A stretch of DNA of 64,000 nucleotides, taken from contig CP136069.1 in the NCBI GenBank assembly GCA_032622095.1, positions 105,428,278-105,492,277 on the forward strand. The letters are read 5' to 3'. Positions 35,170-48,129 of this stretch are shown piece by piece (the stretch's first letter is position 1; every line of letters starts with the position of its first letter). Below the pieces are notes generated by a model, which ran no database searches, had not been told where the DNA came from, and saw only the letters and a program-made list of their open reading frames with translations. The stretch is from Siphonodentalium dalli. Its lineage: Eukaryota; Mollusca; Scaphopoda; Gadilida; Siphonodentaliidae. A program made the translations under genes and the position numbers.

Positions 35170-38052
35170 ACAAACAAACATTGTCAGACTAAATTTGAGA
35201 TTTTTTTTTTATTTAATTTTTAATATTATGCGAATCTGGATTGGTTTTTAGTAAATTTTACAAAAAATCATTATACTATTGGTTTTTACAAAAAATAATT
35301 TGCGAGGGACTACCATCACTACGGGAGCGTTTGTCACTCAATTTTGGTCCCCGTTCTCCGTGACCAGTTTATTACTATTTTTTACCTGCAGCGCGAATTT
35401 TGTCATTCTCGGTTTTGCGTTGTGGGTGAAAGACGCCGAGATTTAAAAAAAAAAACAGATCGCTGATTATTGACATACACGTACCTGTAACTTGTAAGCT
35501 AATCCAAATGTGCCCAAATTAGGTAATCGTCGAGTAAATATACGTCCAGGGGCTGTCCGGAATCCGGGAATGACGCAACTAGACTAGAGTGATTGTTCTA
35601 TTTTTAAATTTTTGTCTGTCTTGACCTCATCTGCTCATGTAATTGTGTCATGATTGTGCTTGTCAGTAATGTCACCCAACCCGGATATTTGTGGGAAAGT
35701 ATGTAAGATATTTCCAGTGTATTCTTTTCAGCAAACAGATTCAAGTTCATACGGTATTGTATGATATCTGTTTCCAAATTCCATTGTCCAGGCCTGGTGT
35801 TTATATCAAATTCAGGTGGCAGAAAATCACTCCCTAATACTAATAGTTACTAATATTTAGGAGGGCAAATCGCTCTCCTGAATATGTTGTGATTTTTGTA
35901 TGTAATTCATTCCATTTTACATGAAAAGATAAATCACAATACTAGTACATGCAGTGGTGTATAAAATCAATCCACTTTTTTCAGAACAATTAATAAATTA
36001 GTTCAATGCAGTGCAGAAGATCTTGGAAAGACACATGACGATCTTGTCAACCAGAGCACGCAGCACTTAATGTCATAACCTATCGCTATAAAATATATCG
36101 GGACACTGATTTACAAAAGTCGGAACTCATTGGTGTTTACAAATCAAAGCCTCGATGCTGCTCTGAACTCTATCCGAATACATGTGGTAACCGAAAGATG
36201 TCAACACGACTTCAAAGACTCGATGTCGCTGTAGAATTTAACACAGCGCATGCAGTTTTGTTACTAGGGGTGTAACGATACATCGATGTATCGATGCGAC
36301 AGCAATACAGCACTGACGATACGGTCATCGATACGGGCGTTCAAATGATACGTACGTATCTCGATACACAAATTGCATATTGTTATTACCAATTCAGGTA
36401 TTAAGTAAGCAGCGGTCGCCACGAACGAGAACGATCAATGTTGAATCAGTATCTAACAAAAAATTAAGGTAATCCCCCACAATAAGTAATAAAAATGATA
36501 AGCATTCAGTGTATCCCGCAGACCACCCAATAATAGAACCTAATGACCATGTCCCTATCGAAGGCAAGTGATTCAAAAGCGATGTCATTCGACCTTGACC
36601 GAATTTGGCCATCAACTTCATGAACGTCGACGTATGTCGGTCATCTTCAAAGAACATGAAAGGCTTCTATGTTTTTGATGTTCATCGCTGATCGCCAACA
36701 GAATAAAGCCATGATTTGGTTGATTTATCGGTCACGAATTATGGTTCGTCTCTCATTCCCACCGTGAATCTGAACAAACTACTTAAATCGGGGCATACCC
36801 CTTCAAACATTAAACAAAAATGTCATACAAACAGTCCAATCTCTGGGGATATTTTTGAAAAATGAATTGCGAATGATGCATTTTAGTGTTTGAACGGGAA
36901 CGGACGGTAATGTTGACCACATAACATCGCTAAATGTGATTGAATTAGTGTAATTTTATCGTAATACTGCCTTTATCGCAAATTACGATTCGTTACCGGT
37001 TATTTCGATCCCTACGTCTCATTCATTCTACAGACATCCGATGTACACACAATGTCCTCATAAATAAAATTGTCCTCGCAATGTTGTTATGCAAGCACGT
37101 ACATGTATGTGTCCTCCCAACGCAACGAAAACGAACACAATCACATATGTGGCATTTTGCCCGGCCTTTTAATGTTGATGCATGCTCAGTATAATCCGCT
37201 CACAGTCTAGATATATTAGCACTTCATCTGTTGTCACACTCAACTTTTACTTTATCTACCAGTTGATAATAATCCCTGTTAAGTATGAGAGAGTTAGTTA
37301 TCTTCTTGTCAATAAATCTTGTCTTCTGGATTCGATAGACGTCTCATCTTGGATCAAAATGTTTTGAAAAATGAATCGCGAATTGCTATATACTTTCAAA
37401 TGAACATGAGTGTTGGACGATATTAGATTGAATAATTTTCCTATTAAGTTGGTTAATAAAAATATCACTGGATGTATTCACAAGTGTTTGTCACAAATTG
37501 TGTGACGAGTGTGAGGATTTCTCAAGTTTCTCTGGTAAATAATTCCTCCAATGCAGTTTTGAAATAAAGAAGATAGGTTCCATAGAATGGGAGAGTCCTA
37601 ATGCATTTTAGTGTTTGAACGGGAACGGACGGGAATGTTGACCACATAACATCGCTTAATGTGATAGAATGAGTGTAATCTTATGATTGTTATCGTACTA
37701 TAGTGCCTTTATTTATCGCAAATTGCGATTCGTTACCGATTATTTCGATACCTACGTCTCATTCATTCTACAGACATCCCATGTACACACAATGTCCTCA
37801 TAACTAAAAAATTGTCCTCGCAATGTTGGTGTGCAAGAACACATGCATCCTCCCAACGCAACGAAAATGAACACAATCACATATGTGCCATTTTGCCCGG
37901 CTTCTTAATGTTGATGCATGTACAGTATAAACCGCTCACAGTCTAGCTAATTTAGCACTTAATCTGTTGTCACTCAACTTTTACTTTATGTACCAGTTGA
38001 TAATAGACCCTGTTACATGTACAGAGGCGGACTGGGCCAAAAAATCGGCCTG
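35170..38052. other. Right-arm stretch with no gene seen
   Basis: Mirror of 17,048-19,930. It holds poly-T/A runs, the hAT-like end TAGGGGTGTAACGAT at 36,265-36,279 and the ~410-bp duplicate pair (about 36,880-37,280 and 37,605-38,014). The 87-codon frame at 36,394-36,657 (minus) has no family signature. Confidence 0.6.
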
Positions 38053-40071
38053 GGAAATGAATATAATACTGGCCCATCTGCAAAAGGCAGTTGCCGAGGT
38101 GCCGAGTGGAGGAGGGTCACTGTTCGGGGGGTGTCCACCTTGGAATTCCAACTGCACCTTGATGACATGAAATCTACCGCGGAGTCAGCGGGCACATAGC
38201 TAGTATACTTATATTTTGTCTGTCATGCTTTGATGGTATCACCCCCCTTTCGGTACGCGGGATTCAGGGTGTTTTGAAGCCGTACGCGGGATTCATACCC
38301 CCGAATTAACTGGTATTCAGGTTCAAGCAAAACATATTGGACGTAGGTTTTGATGGCGCAAAATAATAATGCTGAATGAGTGGGTAGAATAGCTTCTTGG
38401 GCATATTCGACCACTATGCCATCATAAAGTATCATTAATCGTATCATAACGCCCATAATGTGACACCGGCGTCAATTTGTATGTCATTTATCGCATATTA
38501 TTTCTTAACATGTATTCAGGATTCACCCCCCCCCCCCCAAAATTAACTGGTATTCAGGATTCAGGGAGAGGGGGGTGATACCCTCTTATATCACCTCTGT
38601 TATTAAATTAATCCAATTTTGGACTACATGCTGGTACACGATCTCAAAACATTGGCATCAATTTCCTCACTAGCAGACGGGCATAGCCTAAATATAGCCA
38701 GAGAATTCTGGACTGTTATATTTATGGGCACAACAAATTTTCTATATTCAGCCCAATTACGTTGCCAGGTACCCGGTAACCTAATCAATATTGGGCAGTA
38801 AAGAACATTGTGACCAACATTGGGTCAAATTTCTGACAAGCTAAGCTTTTGCATTGGCTGTTTCATAGCTCAGTGCATATGTGTTAAGTAAGTAAAGTGA
38901 TCAATCAACGCACATTTCTCTATTAGAGGGCATTCAGGGTGCGCAGTTGTCATCAGAATGTAAAATTACCTCTTTGATAAATTGACAGAATTTGGTGATG
39001 CAGAACAATCAGAAGATATACAATAGGTGAGCGGCCAAGAGCCAAAAAGGGTCACATTTAAGGAGATAAATGGGCCTATGGTACTTAAGGATAAATTTGG
39101 TGTCGTTGGAAATCTGAGCATGTATGCTATTCGATGAGGCCTGCTGTGGAATCTGAAAGTGGTGCGGTTGCCATGGAAACGGTCTCCGAAAAAGGGTGTG
39201 CAACTTGTATAAAACACCATTTGGATGAATATGAACTACTCCATTCTGAATATTTTTTGAGTCTTGATAATATGGGAAAGTGAAATTCTAAGTATTATCA
39301 CCGAGTATGGTAATGATAAACACATGACATGGTCACGTGACTTCCTGACCAAATATACAGGCAGATATTACTGTTTTTGTGTAAAATCATGTGATTTTAT
39401 GCAAAAATGGGTGATTTTTGGAATCGCAGTATAACGTGCCATATATATCTACCACAGGGGCAAATCATATGTCGATGTAATCGGGAGGATGTGAGCTTTG
39501 TGTTCCAATCTGATTTAGAAACAAAAAGTTTGTGGTTGCCATGGAAACGGCTTGTACGTGAAATATATATAAAATCATGAGAAAAAACACATCTGAATAC
39601 ATTTGAAACATACCTGTATTGGGTTTTAGGAATTTGAAGTATCTTAGGTAACTTTAGTCACAGCAATATCCCATAATTTGTCATGTTAAGAACACGACAA
39701 GATCAGACACACATAACTATCGAACATAGATACCTTTATTATTAGTTTTCCACTGGTTTTTGGGCAAATATAGCGATTTTAGTGAACAATGGGTGATTTT
39801 TGGAATCGGTATATAACATGGCGTATTTTTCAGACACATGGACAACTTATATGTCATTTTAATCGGGATGATTTAGGCTTTTGTGTTTCAACCTATTTTG
39901 AAACCCGAACATTGTGTGGTTTCCATGGACATGGTTTATACCTTAAATATGTTTGATTTCCAGCAAAACGTTGATTTTAGCGAAAAAATGTGTGATTATT
40001 TGAAGAAAGGTGTAGGCTATGCGTGGAAACTTGACTGACCCACTCACGAGCTGGCTCAATGTGATGTTATG
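38053..40071 (+). repeat. Module A, copy 3
   Basis: Same content and orientation as A1 and A4. It is preceded by a continuous flank (ACAGAGGCGGACTGGGCC) that A1 lacks, so A1 is a truncated derivative. X-box motifs GTTGCCATGGAAAC occur near 39,167 and 39,535. Confidence 0.93.
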
Positions 40072-40146
40072 ACGTCCTGACGTTACGTCATGACATCACA
40101 TGAACATTCAACTGGTAGTCTCTCAACCGGAAGCAAAATGGCCGCC
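40061..40146 (+). promoter_or_regulatory. CRE palindrome with ETS and YY1-like sites (right arm)
   Basis: GATGTTATGACGTCC ... TTACGTCATGACATCAC, followed by ACCGGAAGC and AAAATGGCCGCC, then a candidate first exon ending CACTAGAAG/GTAATT near 40,219. It stands upstream of the CxxC exon at 40,641 on the same strand. Confidence 0.45.
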
Positions 40147-40640
40147 AAACAATCTGCTTTTTCACGCTGAGTTTTTCTACAGAATGTTGGACCCTCCATT
40201 CCATAGGAACACTAGAAGGTAATTACCATTATTTATATGACTTATAGTGAATATATACACATTATTATGATGCGTCACGGTGTGTCAGTTGAAAAATGAA
40301 CACTCAGCAAAACATGTATACGACTATATTATTATATTATGTCCATTTTGTAAGTTTTCCTGTGGGTGGGGCAACCATACTAGCACTGGTCAGTGCACTG
40401 GAAGTGCTGTCCAATTTTGTAATTTAACCATATACTAGTAAGTACTGGCCAGCGCCTATAAGGGAAGTGGCTGTCCATTTTTGTAATTTTCCGGTGGGTG
40501 GGCAACCATACTAGTGGTGGCCAGTGCATGTAAGGGGATTGTCCATTTTTGTAATTTTCTGGTGGGTGGGGAACCATACTGGCAAGCACCTATAAGTGAA
40601 TTTTACATTCATTTCAGGTAAATTCCAACCGACTATAAAT

Positions 40641-40856
40641 ATGGATGAGGATGAGCTAGAATGGACCTCAGTCCAGTCGTCCAAAGCTAAACGAAGACGC
40701 TTGAGTGAAAACGTTGACCACTGCATCATTTGCGAAAAAATTTCTGATGAGAAACTCAGTCTTTTAACTGCCACCGGCCTTGAGTGGTTTAAAAGTCAGC
40801 CCGGTTGCGGAAGTATTGTGTGTTCTATCGCCTTGGTAAACTGGTTAATTAACTGA
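40641..40856 (+). pseudogene. CxxC-motif protein exon, frameshifted (right arm)
   Basis: Begins MDEDELEWTS, with the same KAKRRR patch and CIIC pair as the left copy. A 1-bp deletion near 40,796 shifts the frame, so the C-terminal charged helix is lost. The left copy (14,252-14,464) remains open. The acceptor TTCATTTCAG at ~40,617 is intact. Confidence 0.45.
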
Positions 40857-40879
40857 CAACTATATGTTCTATTCTGGTT

Positions 40880-41765
40880 GTCCCAGTTCCGTCATGAGGT
40901 GTATTAGTATATATTGGGTCGCTATTCGGCTATGGTGTGACACATAGGGATACAGGGAGTGACATGGCCAATGGTGAGGTGAATATGTATACAATGATTG
41001 ACCATGATCATGTATGAATGTTTTGAATAGGTACACACGGGGTGACTACATGGCCATAGGTCAGGTGAAGGAGTATACCAGGTGGCATGGGTGACGGTAT
41101 GTTTATGAAGCGAGTGGCTATATGGTTATTGGTGAGGTGCATATGTATACCTGGAGTGACTCTAAGAACATTGTTGTGATGTTGATGTATATATTGAATG
41201 TCTGTTTGACCACGTGTATGGAGAATATGTATACAGGGGATGACCATATGGCCAATGTTGAGGTGAATGCATGGGTATACACGGAGTGACTATATGGTTA
41301 TGGGTCATGTTTAGGAGTATACCCGGTTTGTCTCCATTGTGACTCATGGCTGTATGGCTGTATTGGGTCACTATATTGTTATGTCTGTGGTGTTTATGTA
41401 TAAATGGAATGACTGTGTGATAATGGGTCACTGGCTATCGCTTTCCACGTTTAATGTTTCCCCCGTGTACATAAACACCATCAAGATGGAGAACTCTCTG
41501 ACATGACCTCTCTATTGATTAACATATCCTTAAGTTATTGTGCAAAGCGATAGCCACCCAATGTACACATGTACAACCCACCCAGTACCTCAGTCACTCC
41601 ATATGTACATAAACACCACACAAATGACAATATAGTCGCCCACTTTATACACGTACTCCTTACCATATAGCCATACATAGTTGTACCCGTACATACCACA
41701 AATGATGAAACAGCCACGATTCACCATACATGAACACCAGGTATACTCCTATACCTGGCACATGA
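40880..41765. repeat. Inverted pair of degenerate ~75-110-bp minisatellites
   Basis: From about 40,930 to 41,430, units share GTGACTATATGGCCAT, GGTGAGGTGAATATG and GTATAC. From about 41,560 to 41,765, related motifs appear in reverse orientation (CACTCCATATGTACATAAAC, ATATAGCCATAC). GGGTCACTGGCTATCGCTTT (41,424-41,443) pairs with AAAGCGATAGCCACCC (41,546-41,561), so a ~100-bp core is flanked by inverted arrays. Only the first ~200 bp is shared with the left palindrome arm. Confidence 0.65.
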
Positions 41766-41785
41766 CAATGACATTTGCTCCCCAG

Positions 41786-41944
41786 GTGCATATTGGAGAA
41801 AGAGATGGAAAAATCTCCGTGACACATATTCGAGGAAAAAGAGGAACGCGAAGACACAGAGGAGTGGCAAAGCGACAACCAAGGGGAAGAAGTGGCCTTT
41901 TATGAAGTATTGAACTTCCTGGATAGCTACATCCAGGATAGAAG
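41786..41944 (+). pseudogene. MADF exon 2 only (third copy)
   Basis: Same acceptor, RKRWKNLRDTY core, 1-bp frameshift and GTGAGC donor as 34,046-34,204. Exon 1 is absent because the duplication starts 17 bp upstream of the exon, so this copy cannot encode the domain. Confidence 0.7.
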
Positions 41945-42112
41945 GTGAGCAAATGGTAATTATGAGATGTGTTTTTAATGTAAATATGTTTCTATCCCTT
42001 CTGTTGTCAATGTCAACTCCAAAGTTCACAAAATCATCTGGCAGATATTAGACAATGAGGATGAATTAACCGAATTTCAGGTATTGTGTCAATACATCAT
42101 AATTAGTTTTGG

Positions 42113-42116
<4 letters not shown>

Positions 42117-42187
<71 letters not shown>

Positions 42188-42232
42188 AGGGAGGGTGTGT
42201 GTGTGTGTGAGTGTGAGAGGGTGGTGTGTTTA
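42117..42232. repeat. (AT)n(GT)n microsatellite, third copy
   Basis: The longest of the right-hand AT tracts (about 42,117-42,174), followed by GT repeats and GGGAGGGTGTG. Its length distinguishes it from 34,376-34,444. Confidence 0.9.
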
Positions 42233-45200
42233 CCTGGGGTTGGGAGGACATACACATGTTTGCACACCAACGTTGTGAGTACAATTTGGTTTATGAGGAC
42301 ATTCCAATGTCCTCACAATGATGTCCTCGCAATGGTATCAAAACTACATTCTGATTGTGTATTTCAATTTTAGGAACGGTCCCCATAACTCGGTTTGTAT
42401 TCTGAACCCACACACACATACACAAAAATATTCCATTGGCGAATCGCGGGTCGCTTCGCACAAACAAACTATATTACACGAGTGTATAGATAGCCAATGA
42501 AAACGCTCGACTCTTCGGAGTACTAACATTTTTAACCAATCAAAGCGGTCCTTCCGGTGACGATTTGTGAGTTGTCCAATCAAAGGTATGTTGTTTCCGC
42601 TTCATTTCTAGTGCATTTAGCAGCCATTTAAAAAAAAAAGATCAGAAGTATTTTCTATCAAAGTAAGTATAGTTAGTATAATTATTTAAAGAAATAAAGT
42701 TAAATATATATATTCTCTCTAATCTAAATGAGTTTATCTAACCGATCATGTACTACTATTAGGGGCGAGCAGGGTATAAGTTTCGGGAAAACGGGATTGA
42801 CCATATGATTTTCATTTTTCGTGATTTGGAAATGTCTGTCGCAGCACCGTGTACAGCACATGTGATTGAACTTAAAGCACCAGAGAATACTTTTCAAACA
42901 TTTATTAATTTAGTCAGCGAAGAGTGACTACAGAATCAAACAAACAAACATTGTCAGATTAAATTTGAGATTTTTTTTTTTATTTAATTTTTAATATTAT
43001 GCGAATCTGGATTGGTTTTTAGTAAATTTTACAAAAAATCATTATACTATTGGTTTTTACAAAAAATAATTTGCGAGGGACTACCATCACTACGGGCGCG
43101 TTTGTCACTCAATTTTGGTCCCCGTTCTCCGTGACCAGTTTATTACTATTTTTTACCTACAGCGCGAATTTTGTCATTCTCGGTTTTGCGTTGTGGGTGA
43201 AAGACGCCGAGATTTAAAAAAAAAAACAGATCGCTGATTATTGACATACACGTACCTGTAACTTGTAAGCTAATCCAAATGTGCCCAAATTAGGTAATCG
43301 TCGAGTAAATATACGTCCAGGGGCTGTCCGGAATCCGGGAATGACGCAACTAGACTAGAGTGATTGTTCTATTTTTAAATTTTGTCTGTCTTGACCTCAT
43401 CTGCTCATGTAATTGTGTCATGATTGTGCTTGTCAGTAATGTCACCCAACCCGGATATTTGTGGGAAAGTATGTAAGATATTTCCAGTGTATTCTTTTCA
43501 GCAAACAGATTCAAGTTCATACGGTATTGTATGATATCTGTTTCCAAATTCCATTGTCCAGGCCTGGTGTTTATATCAAATTCAGGGTGGCAGAAAATCG
43601 CTCCCTAATACTAATAGTTACTAATATTTAGGAGGGCAAATCGCTCTCCTGAATATGTTGTGATTTTTGTATGTAATTCATTCCATTTTACATGAAAAGA
43701 TAAATCACAATACTAGTACATGCAGTGGAGTATAAAATCAATCCACTTTTTTCAGAACAATTAATAAATTAGTTCAATGCAGTGCAGAAGATCTTGGAAA
43801 GACACATGACGATCTTGTCAACCAGAGCACGCAGCACTTAATGTCATAACCTATCGCTATAAAATATATCGGGACACTGATTTACAAAAGTCGGAACTCA
43901 TTGGTGTTTACAAATCAAAGCCTCGATGCTGCTCTGAACTCTATCCGAATACATGTGGTAACCGAAAGATGTCAACACGACTTCAAAGACTCGATGTCGC
44001 TGTAGAATTTAACACAGCGCATGTAGTTTTGTTACTAGGGGTGTAACGATACATCGATGTATCGATGCGACAGCAATACAACACTGACGATACGGTCATC
44101 GATACGGGCGTTCAAATGATACGTACGTATCTCGATACACAAATTGCATATTGTTATTACCAATTCAGGTATTAAGTAAGCAGCGGTCGCCACGAACGAG
44201 AACGATCAATGTTGAATCAGTATCTAACAAAAAATTAAGGTAATCCCCCACAATAAGTAATAAAAATGATAAGCATTCAGTGTATCCCGCAGACCACCCA
44301 ATAATAGAACCTAATGACCATGTCCCTATCGAAGGCAAGTGATTCAAAAGCGATGTCATTCGACCTTGACCGAATTTGGCCATCAACTTCATGAACGTCG
44401 ACGTATGTCGGTCATCTTCAAAGAACATGAAAGGCTTCTATGTTTTTGATGTTCATCGCTGATCGCCAACAGAATAAAGCCATGATTTGGTTGATTTATC
44501 GGTCACGAATTATGGTTCGTCTCTCATTCCCACCGTGAATCTGAACAAACTACTTAAATCGGTCCATACCCCTTCAAACATTAAACAAAAATGTCATACA
44601 AACAGTCCAATCTCTGGGGATATTTTGATGAAAGTCCTCAGACGTCTCATCTTGGATCAAAATAAGTTTTGAAAAATGAATTGCGAATGATGCATTTTTA
44701 GTGTTTGAACGGGAACGGACGGTAATGTTGACCACATAACATCGCTAAATGTGATTGAATTAGTGTAATTTTATCGTAATACTGCCTTTATCGCAAATTA
44801 CGATTCGTTACCGGTTATTTCGATCCCTACGTCTCATTCATTCTACAGACATCCGATGTACACACAATGTCCTCATAAATAAAATTGTCCTCGCAATGTT
44901 GTTATGCAAGCACGTACATGTATGTGTCCTCCCAACGCAACGAAAACGAACACAATCACATATGTGGCATTTTGCCCGGCCTTTTAATGTTGATGCATGC
45001 TCAGTATAATCCGCTCACAGTCTAGATATATTAGCACTTCATCTGTTGTCACACTCAACTTTTACTTTATCTACCAGTTGATAATAATCCCTGTTAAGTA
45101 TGAGAGAGTTAGTTATCTTCTTGTCAATAAATCTTGTCTTCTGGATTCGATAGACGTCTCATCTTGGATCAAAATGTTTTGAAAAATGAATCGCGAATTG

Positions 45201-45884
45201 CTATATACTTTCAAATGAACATGAGTGTTGGACGATATTAGATTGAATAATTTTCCTATTAAGTTGGTTAATAAAAATATCACTGGATGTATTCACAAGT
45301 GTTTGTCACAAATTGTGTGACGAGTGTGAGGATTTCTCAAGTTTCTCTGGTATTTCCTCACTAGCAGACTGGCATTCCTCCAATGCAGTTTTGAAATAAA
45401 GAAGATAGGTTCCATAGAATGGGAGAGTCCTAATGCATTTTAGTGTTTGAACGGGAACGGACGGGGATGTTGACCACATAACATCGCTTAATGTGATAGA
45501 ATGAGTGTAATCTTATGATTGTTATCGTACTATAGTGCCTTTATTTATCGCAAATTGCGATTCGTTACCGATTATTTCGATACCTACGTCTCATTCATTC
45601 TACAGACATCCCATGTACACACAATGTCCTCATAACTAAAAAATTGTCCTCGCAATGTTGGTGTGCAAGAACACATGCATCCTCCCAACGCAACGAAAAT
45701 GAACACAATCACATATGTGCCATTTTGCCCGGCTTCTTAATGTTGATGCATGTACAGTATAAACCGCTCACAGTCTAGCTAATTTAGCACTTAATCTGTT
45801 GTCACTCAACTTTTACTTTATGTACCAGTTGATAATAGACCCTGTTACATGTACAGAGGCGGACTGGGCCAAAAAATCGGCCTG
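42233..45884. other. Third-copy stretch with no intact gene
   Basis: Matches 34,460-38,052 of the right arm. The 66-codon ORF is broken after 42,728 by a 1-bp loss in a G-run (TTTCGGGAAAACGG). The hAT-like end is at 44,036-44,050. Two short templated insertions are private to this copy. Confidence 0.7.
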
Positions 45885-47899
45885 GGAAATGAATATAATA
45901 CTGGCCCATCTGCAAAAGGCAGTTGCCGAGGTGCCGAGTGGAGGAGGGTCACTGTTCGGGGGGTGTCCACCTTGGAATTCCAACTGCACCTTGATGACAT
46001 GAAATCTACCGCGGAGTCAGCGGGCACATAGCTAGTATACTTATATTTTGTCTGTCATGCTTTGATGGTATCACCCCCCCCCTTTCGGTACGCGGGATTC
46101 AGGGTGTTTTGAAGCCGTACGCGGGATTCATACCCCCGAATTAACTGGTATTCAGGTTCAAGCAAAACATATTGGACGTAGGTTTTGATGGCGCAAAATA
46201 ATAGTGCTGAATGAGTGGGTAGAATAGCTTCTTGGGCATATTCGACCACTATGCCATCATAAAGTATCATTAATCGTATCATAACGCCCATAATGTGACA
46301 CCGGCGTCAATTTGTATGTCATTTATCGCATATTATTTCTTAACATGTATTCAGGATTCACCCCCCCCCCCAAAAAATTAACTGGTATTCAGGATTCAGG
46401 GGGAGGGGGGTGATACCCTCTTATATCACCTCTGTTATTAAATTAATCCAATTTTGGACTACATGCTGGTACACGATCTCAAAACATTGGCATCAATTTC
46501 CTCACTAGCAGACGGGCATAGCCTAAATATAGTCAGAGAATTCTGGACTGTTATATTTATGGGCACAACAAATTTTCTATATTCAGCCCAATTACGTTGC
46601 CAGGTAACCTAATCAATATTGGGCAGTAAACAACATTGTGACCGACATTGGGTCAAATTTCTGACAAGCTAAGCTTTTGCATTGGCTGTTTCATAGCTCA
46701 GTGCATATGTGTTAAGTAAGTAAAGTGATCAATCAACGCACATTTCTCTATTAGAGGGCATTCAGGGTGCGCAGTTGTCATCAGAATGTAAAATTACCTC
46801 TTTGATAAATTGACAGAATTTGGTGATGCAGAACAATCAGAAGATATACAATAGGTGAGCGGCCAAGAGCCAAAAAGGGTCACATTTAAGGAGATAAATG
46901 GGCCTATGGTACTTAAGGATAAATTTGGTGTCGTTGGAAATCTGAGCATGTATGCTATTCGATGAGGCCTGCTGTGGAATCTGAAAGTGGTGCGGTTGCC
47001 ATGGAAACGGTCTCCGAAAAAGGGTGTGCAACTTGTATAAAACACCATTTGGATGAATAGGAACTACTCCATTCTGAATATTTTTTGAGTCTTGATAATA
47101 TGGGAAAGTGAAATTCTAAGTATTATCACCGAGTATGGTAATGATAAACACATGACATGGTCACGTGACTTCCTGACCTAATATACAGGCAGATATTACT
47201 GTTTTTGTGTAAAATCATGTGATTTTATGCAAAAATGGGTGATTTTTGGAATCGCAGTATAACGTGCCATATATATCTACCACAGGGGCAAATCATATGT
47301 CGATGTAATCGGGAGGATGTGAGCTTTGTGTTCCAATCTGATTTAGAAACAAAAAGTTTGTGGTTGCCATGGAAACGGCTTGTACGTGAAATATATATAA
47401 AATCATGAGAAAAAACACATCTGAATACATTTGAAACATACCTGTATTGGGTTTTAGGAATTTGAAGTATCTTAGGTAACTTTAGTCACAGCAATATCCC
47501 ATAATTTGTCATGTTAAGAACACGACAAGATCACACACACATAACTATCGAACATAGATACCTTTATTATTAGTTTTCCACTGGTTTTTGGGCAAATATA
47601 GCGATTTTAGTGAAAAATGGGTGATTTTTGGAATCGGTATATAACATGGCGTATTTTTCAGACACATGGACAACTTATATGTCATTTTAATCGGGATGAT
47701 TTAGGCTTTTGTGTTTCAACCTATTTTGGAACCCGAACATTGTGTGGTTTCCATGGTCATGGTTTATACCTTAAATATGTTTGATTTCCAGCAAAACGTT
47801 GATTTTAGCGAAAAAATGTGTGATTATTTGAAGAAAGGTGTAGGCTATGCGTGGAAACTTGACTGACCCACTCACGAGCTGGCTCAATGTGATGTTATG
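45885..47899 (+). repeat. Module A, copy 4
   Basis: Direct match to A3. It lacks six bases at 46,601 (the ACCCGGT stretch of the other copies is shortened) and has a different C-run length near 46,360. X-box motifs GTTGCCATGGAAAC lie near 46,996 and 47,364. Confidence 0.93.
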
Positions 47900-47976
47900 A
47901 CGTCATGACGTTACGTCATGACATCACATGAACATTCAACTGGTAGTCTCTCAACCGGAAGCAAAATGGCCGCCAA
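47889..47976 (+). promoter_or_regulatory. CRE palindrome with ETS and YY1-like sites (third copy)
   Basis: Carries a complete TGACGTCA plus TTACGTCA, then ACCGGAAGC and AAAATGGCCGCC. The downstream coding exon is missing because the copy stops at 48,109, so any transcript would run into the diverged repeat. Confidence 0.4.
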
Positions 47977-48129
47977 ACAATCTGCTTTTTCACGCTGAGT
48001 TTTTCTACAGAATGTTGGACCCTCCATTCCATAGGAACACTAGAAGGTAATTACCATTATTTATATGACTTATAGTGAATATATACACATTATTATGATG
48101 CGTCACGGTTGTCAGTTGTCAGTTGTCAG

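Larger units (their letters stand above)
27772..41088 (-). repeat. Right arm of the ~27-kb palindrome
   Basis: Inverted copy of 14,016-27,338. Right-private differences include a shorter AC/AT microsatellite (34,376-34,444), an uninterrupted MADF exon 1, W instead of L at integrase residue 82, and a 1-bp deletion near 40,796 in the CxxC exon. It continues outward for only a few bases past GGTGGCAT (41,088) before diverging from the left side. Confidence 0.95.
41769..48109 (+). repeat. Third (direct) copy of 34,029-40,281
   Basis: Starts at TGACATTTGCTCC exactly where the right-arm MADF exon 2 acceptor begins, and ends at GCGTCACGGT inside the CxxC-gene intron. The offset is 7,740 at the start and ~7,828 at the end, mostly because of a longer AT tract and two copy-private insertions (44,625-44,668 and 45,352-45,373). 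Contents: MADF exon 2, microsatellite, broken 66-codon ORF, hAT-like end, duplicate pair, module A4 and the promoter cluster. Confidence 0.95.
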
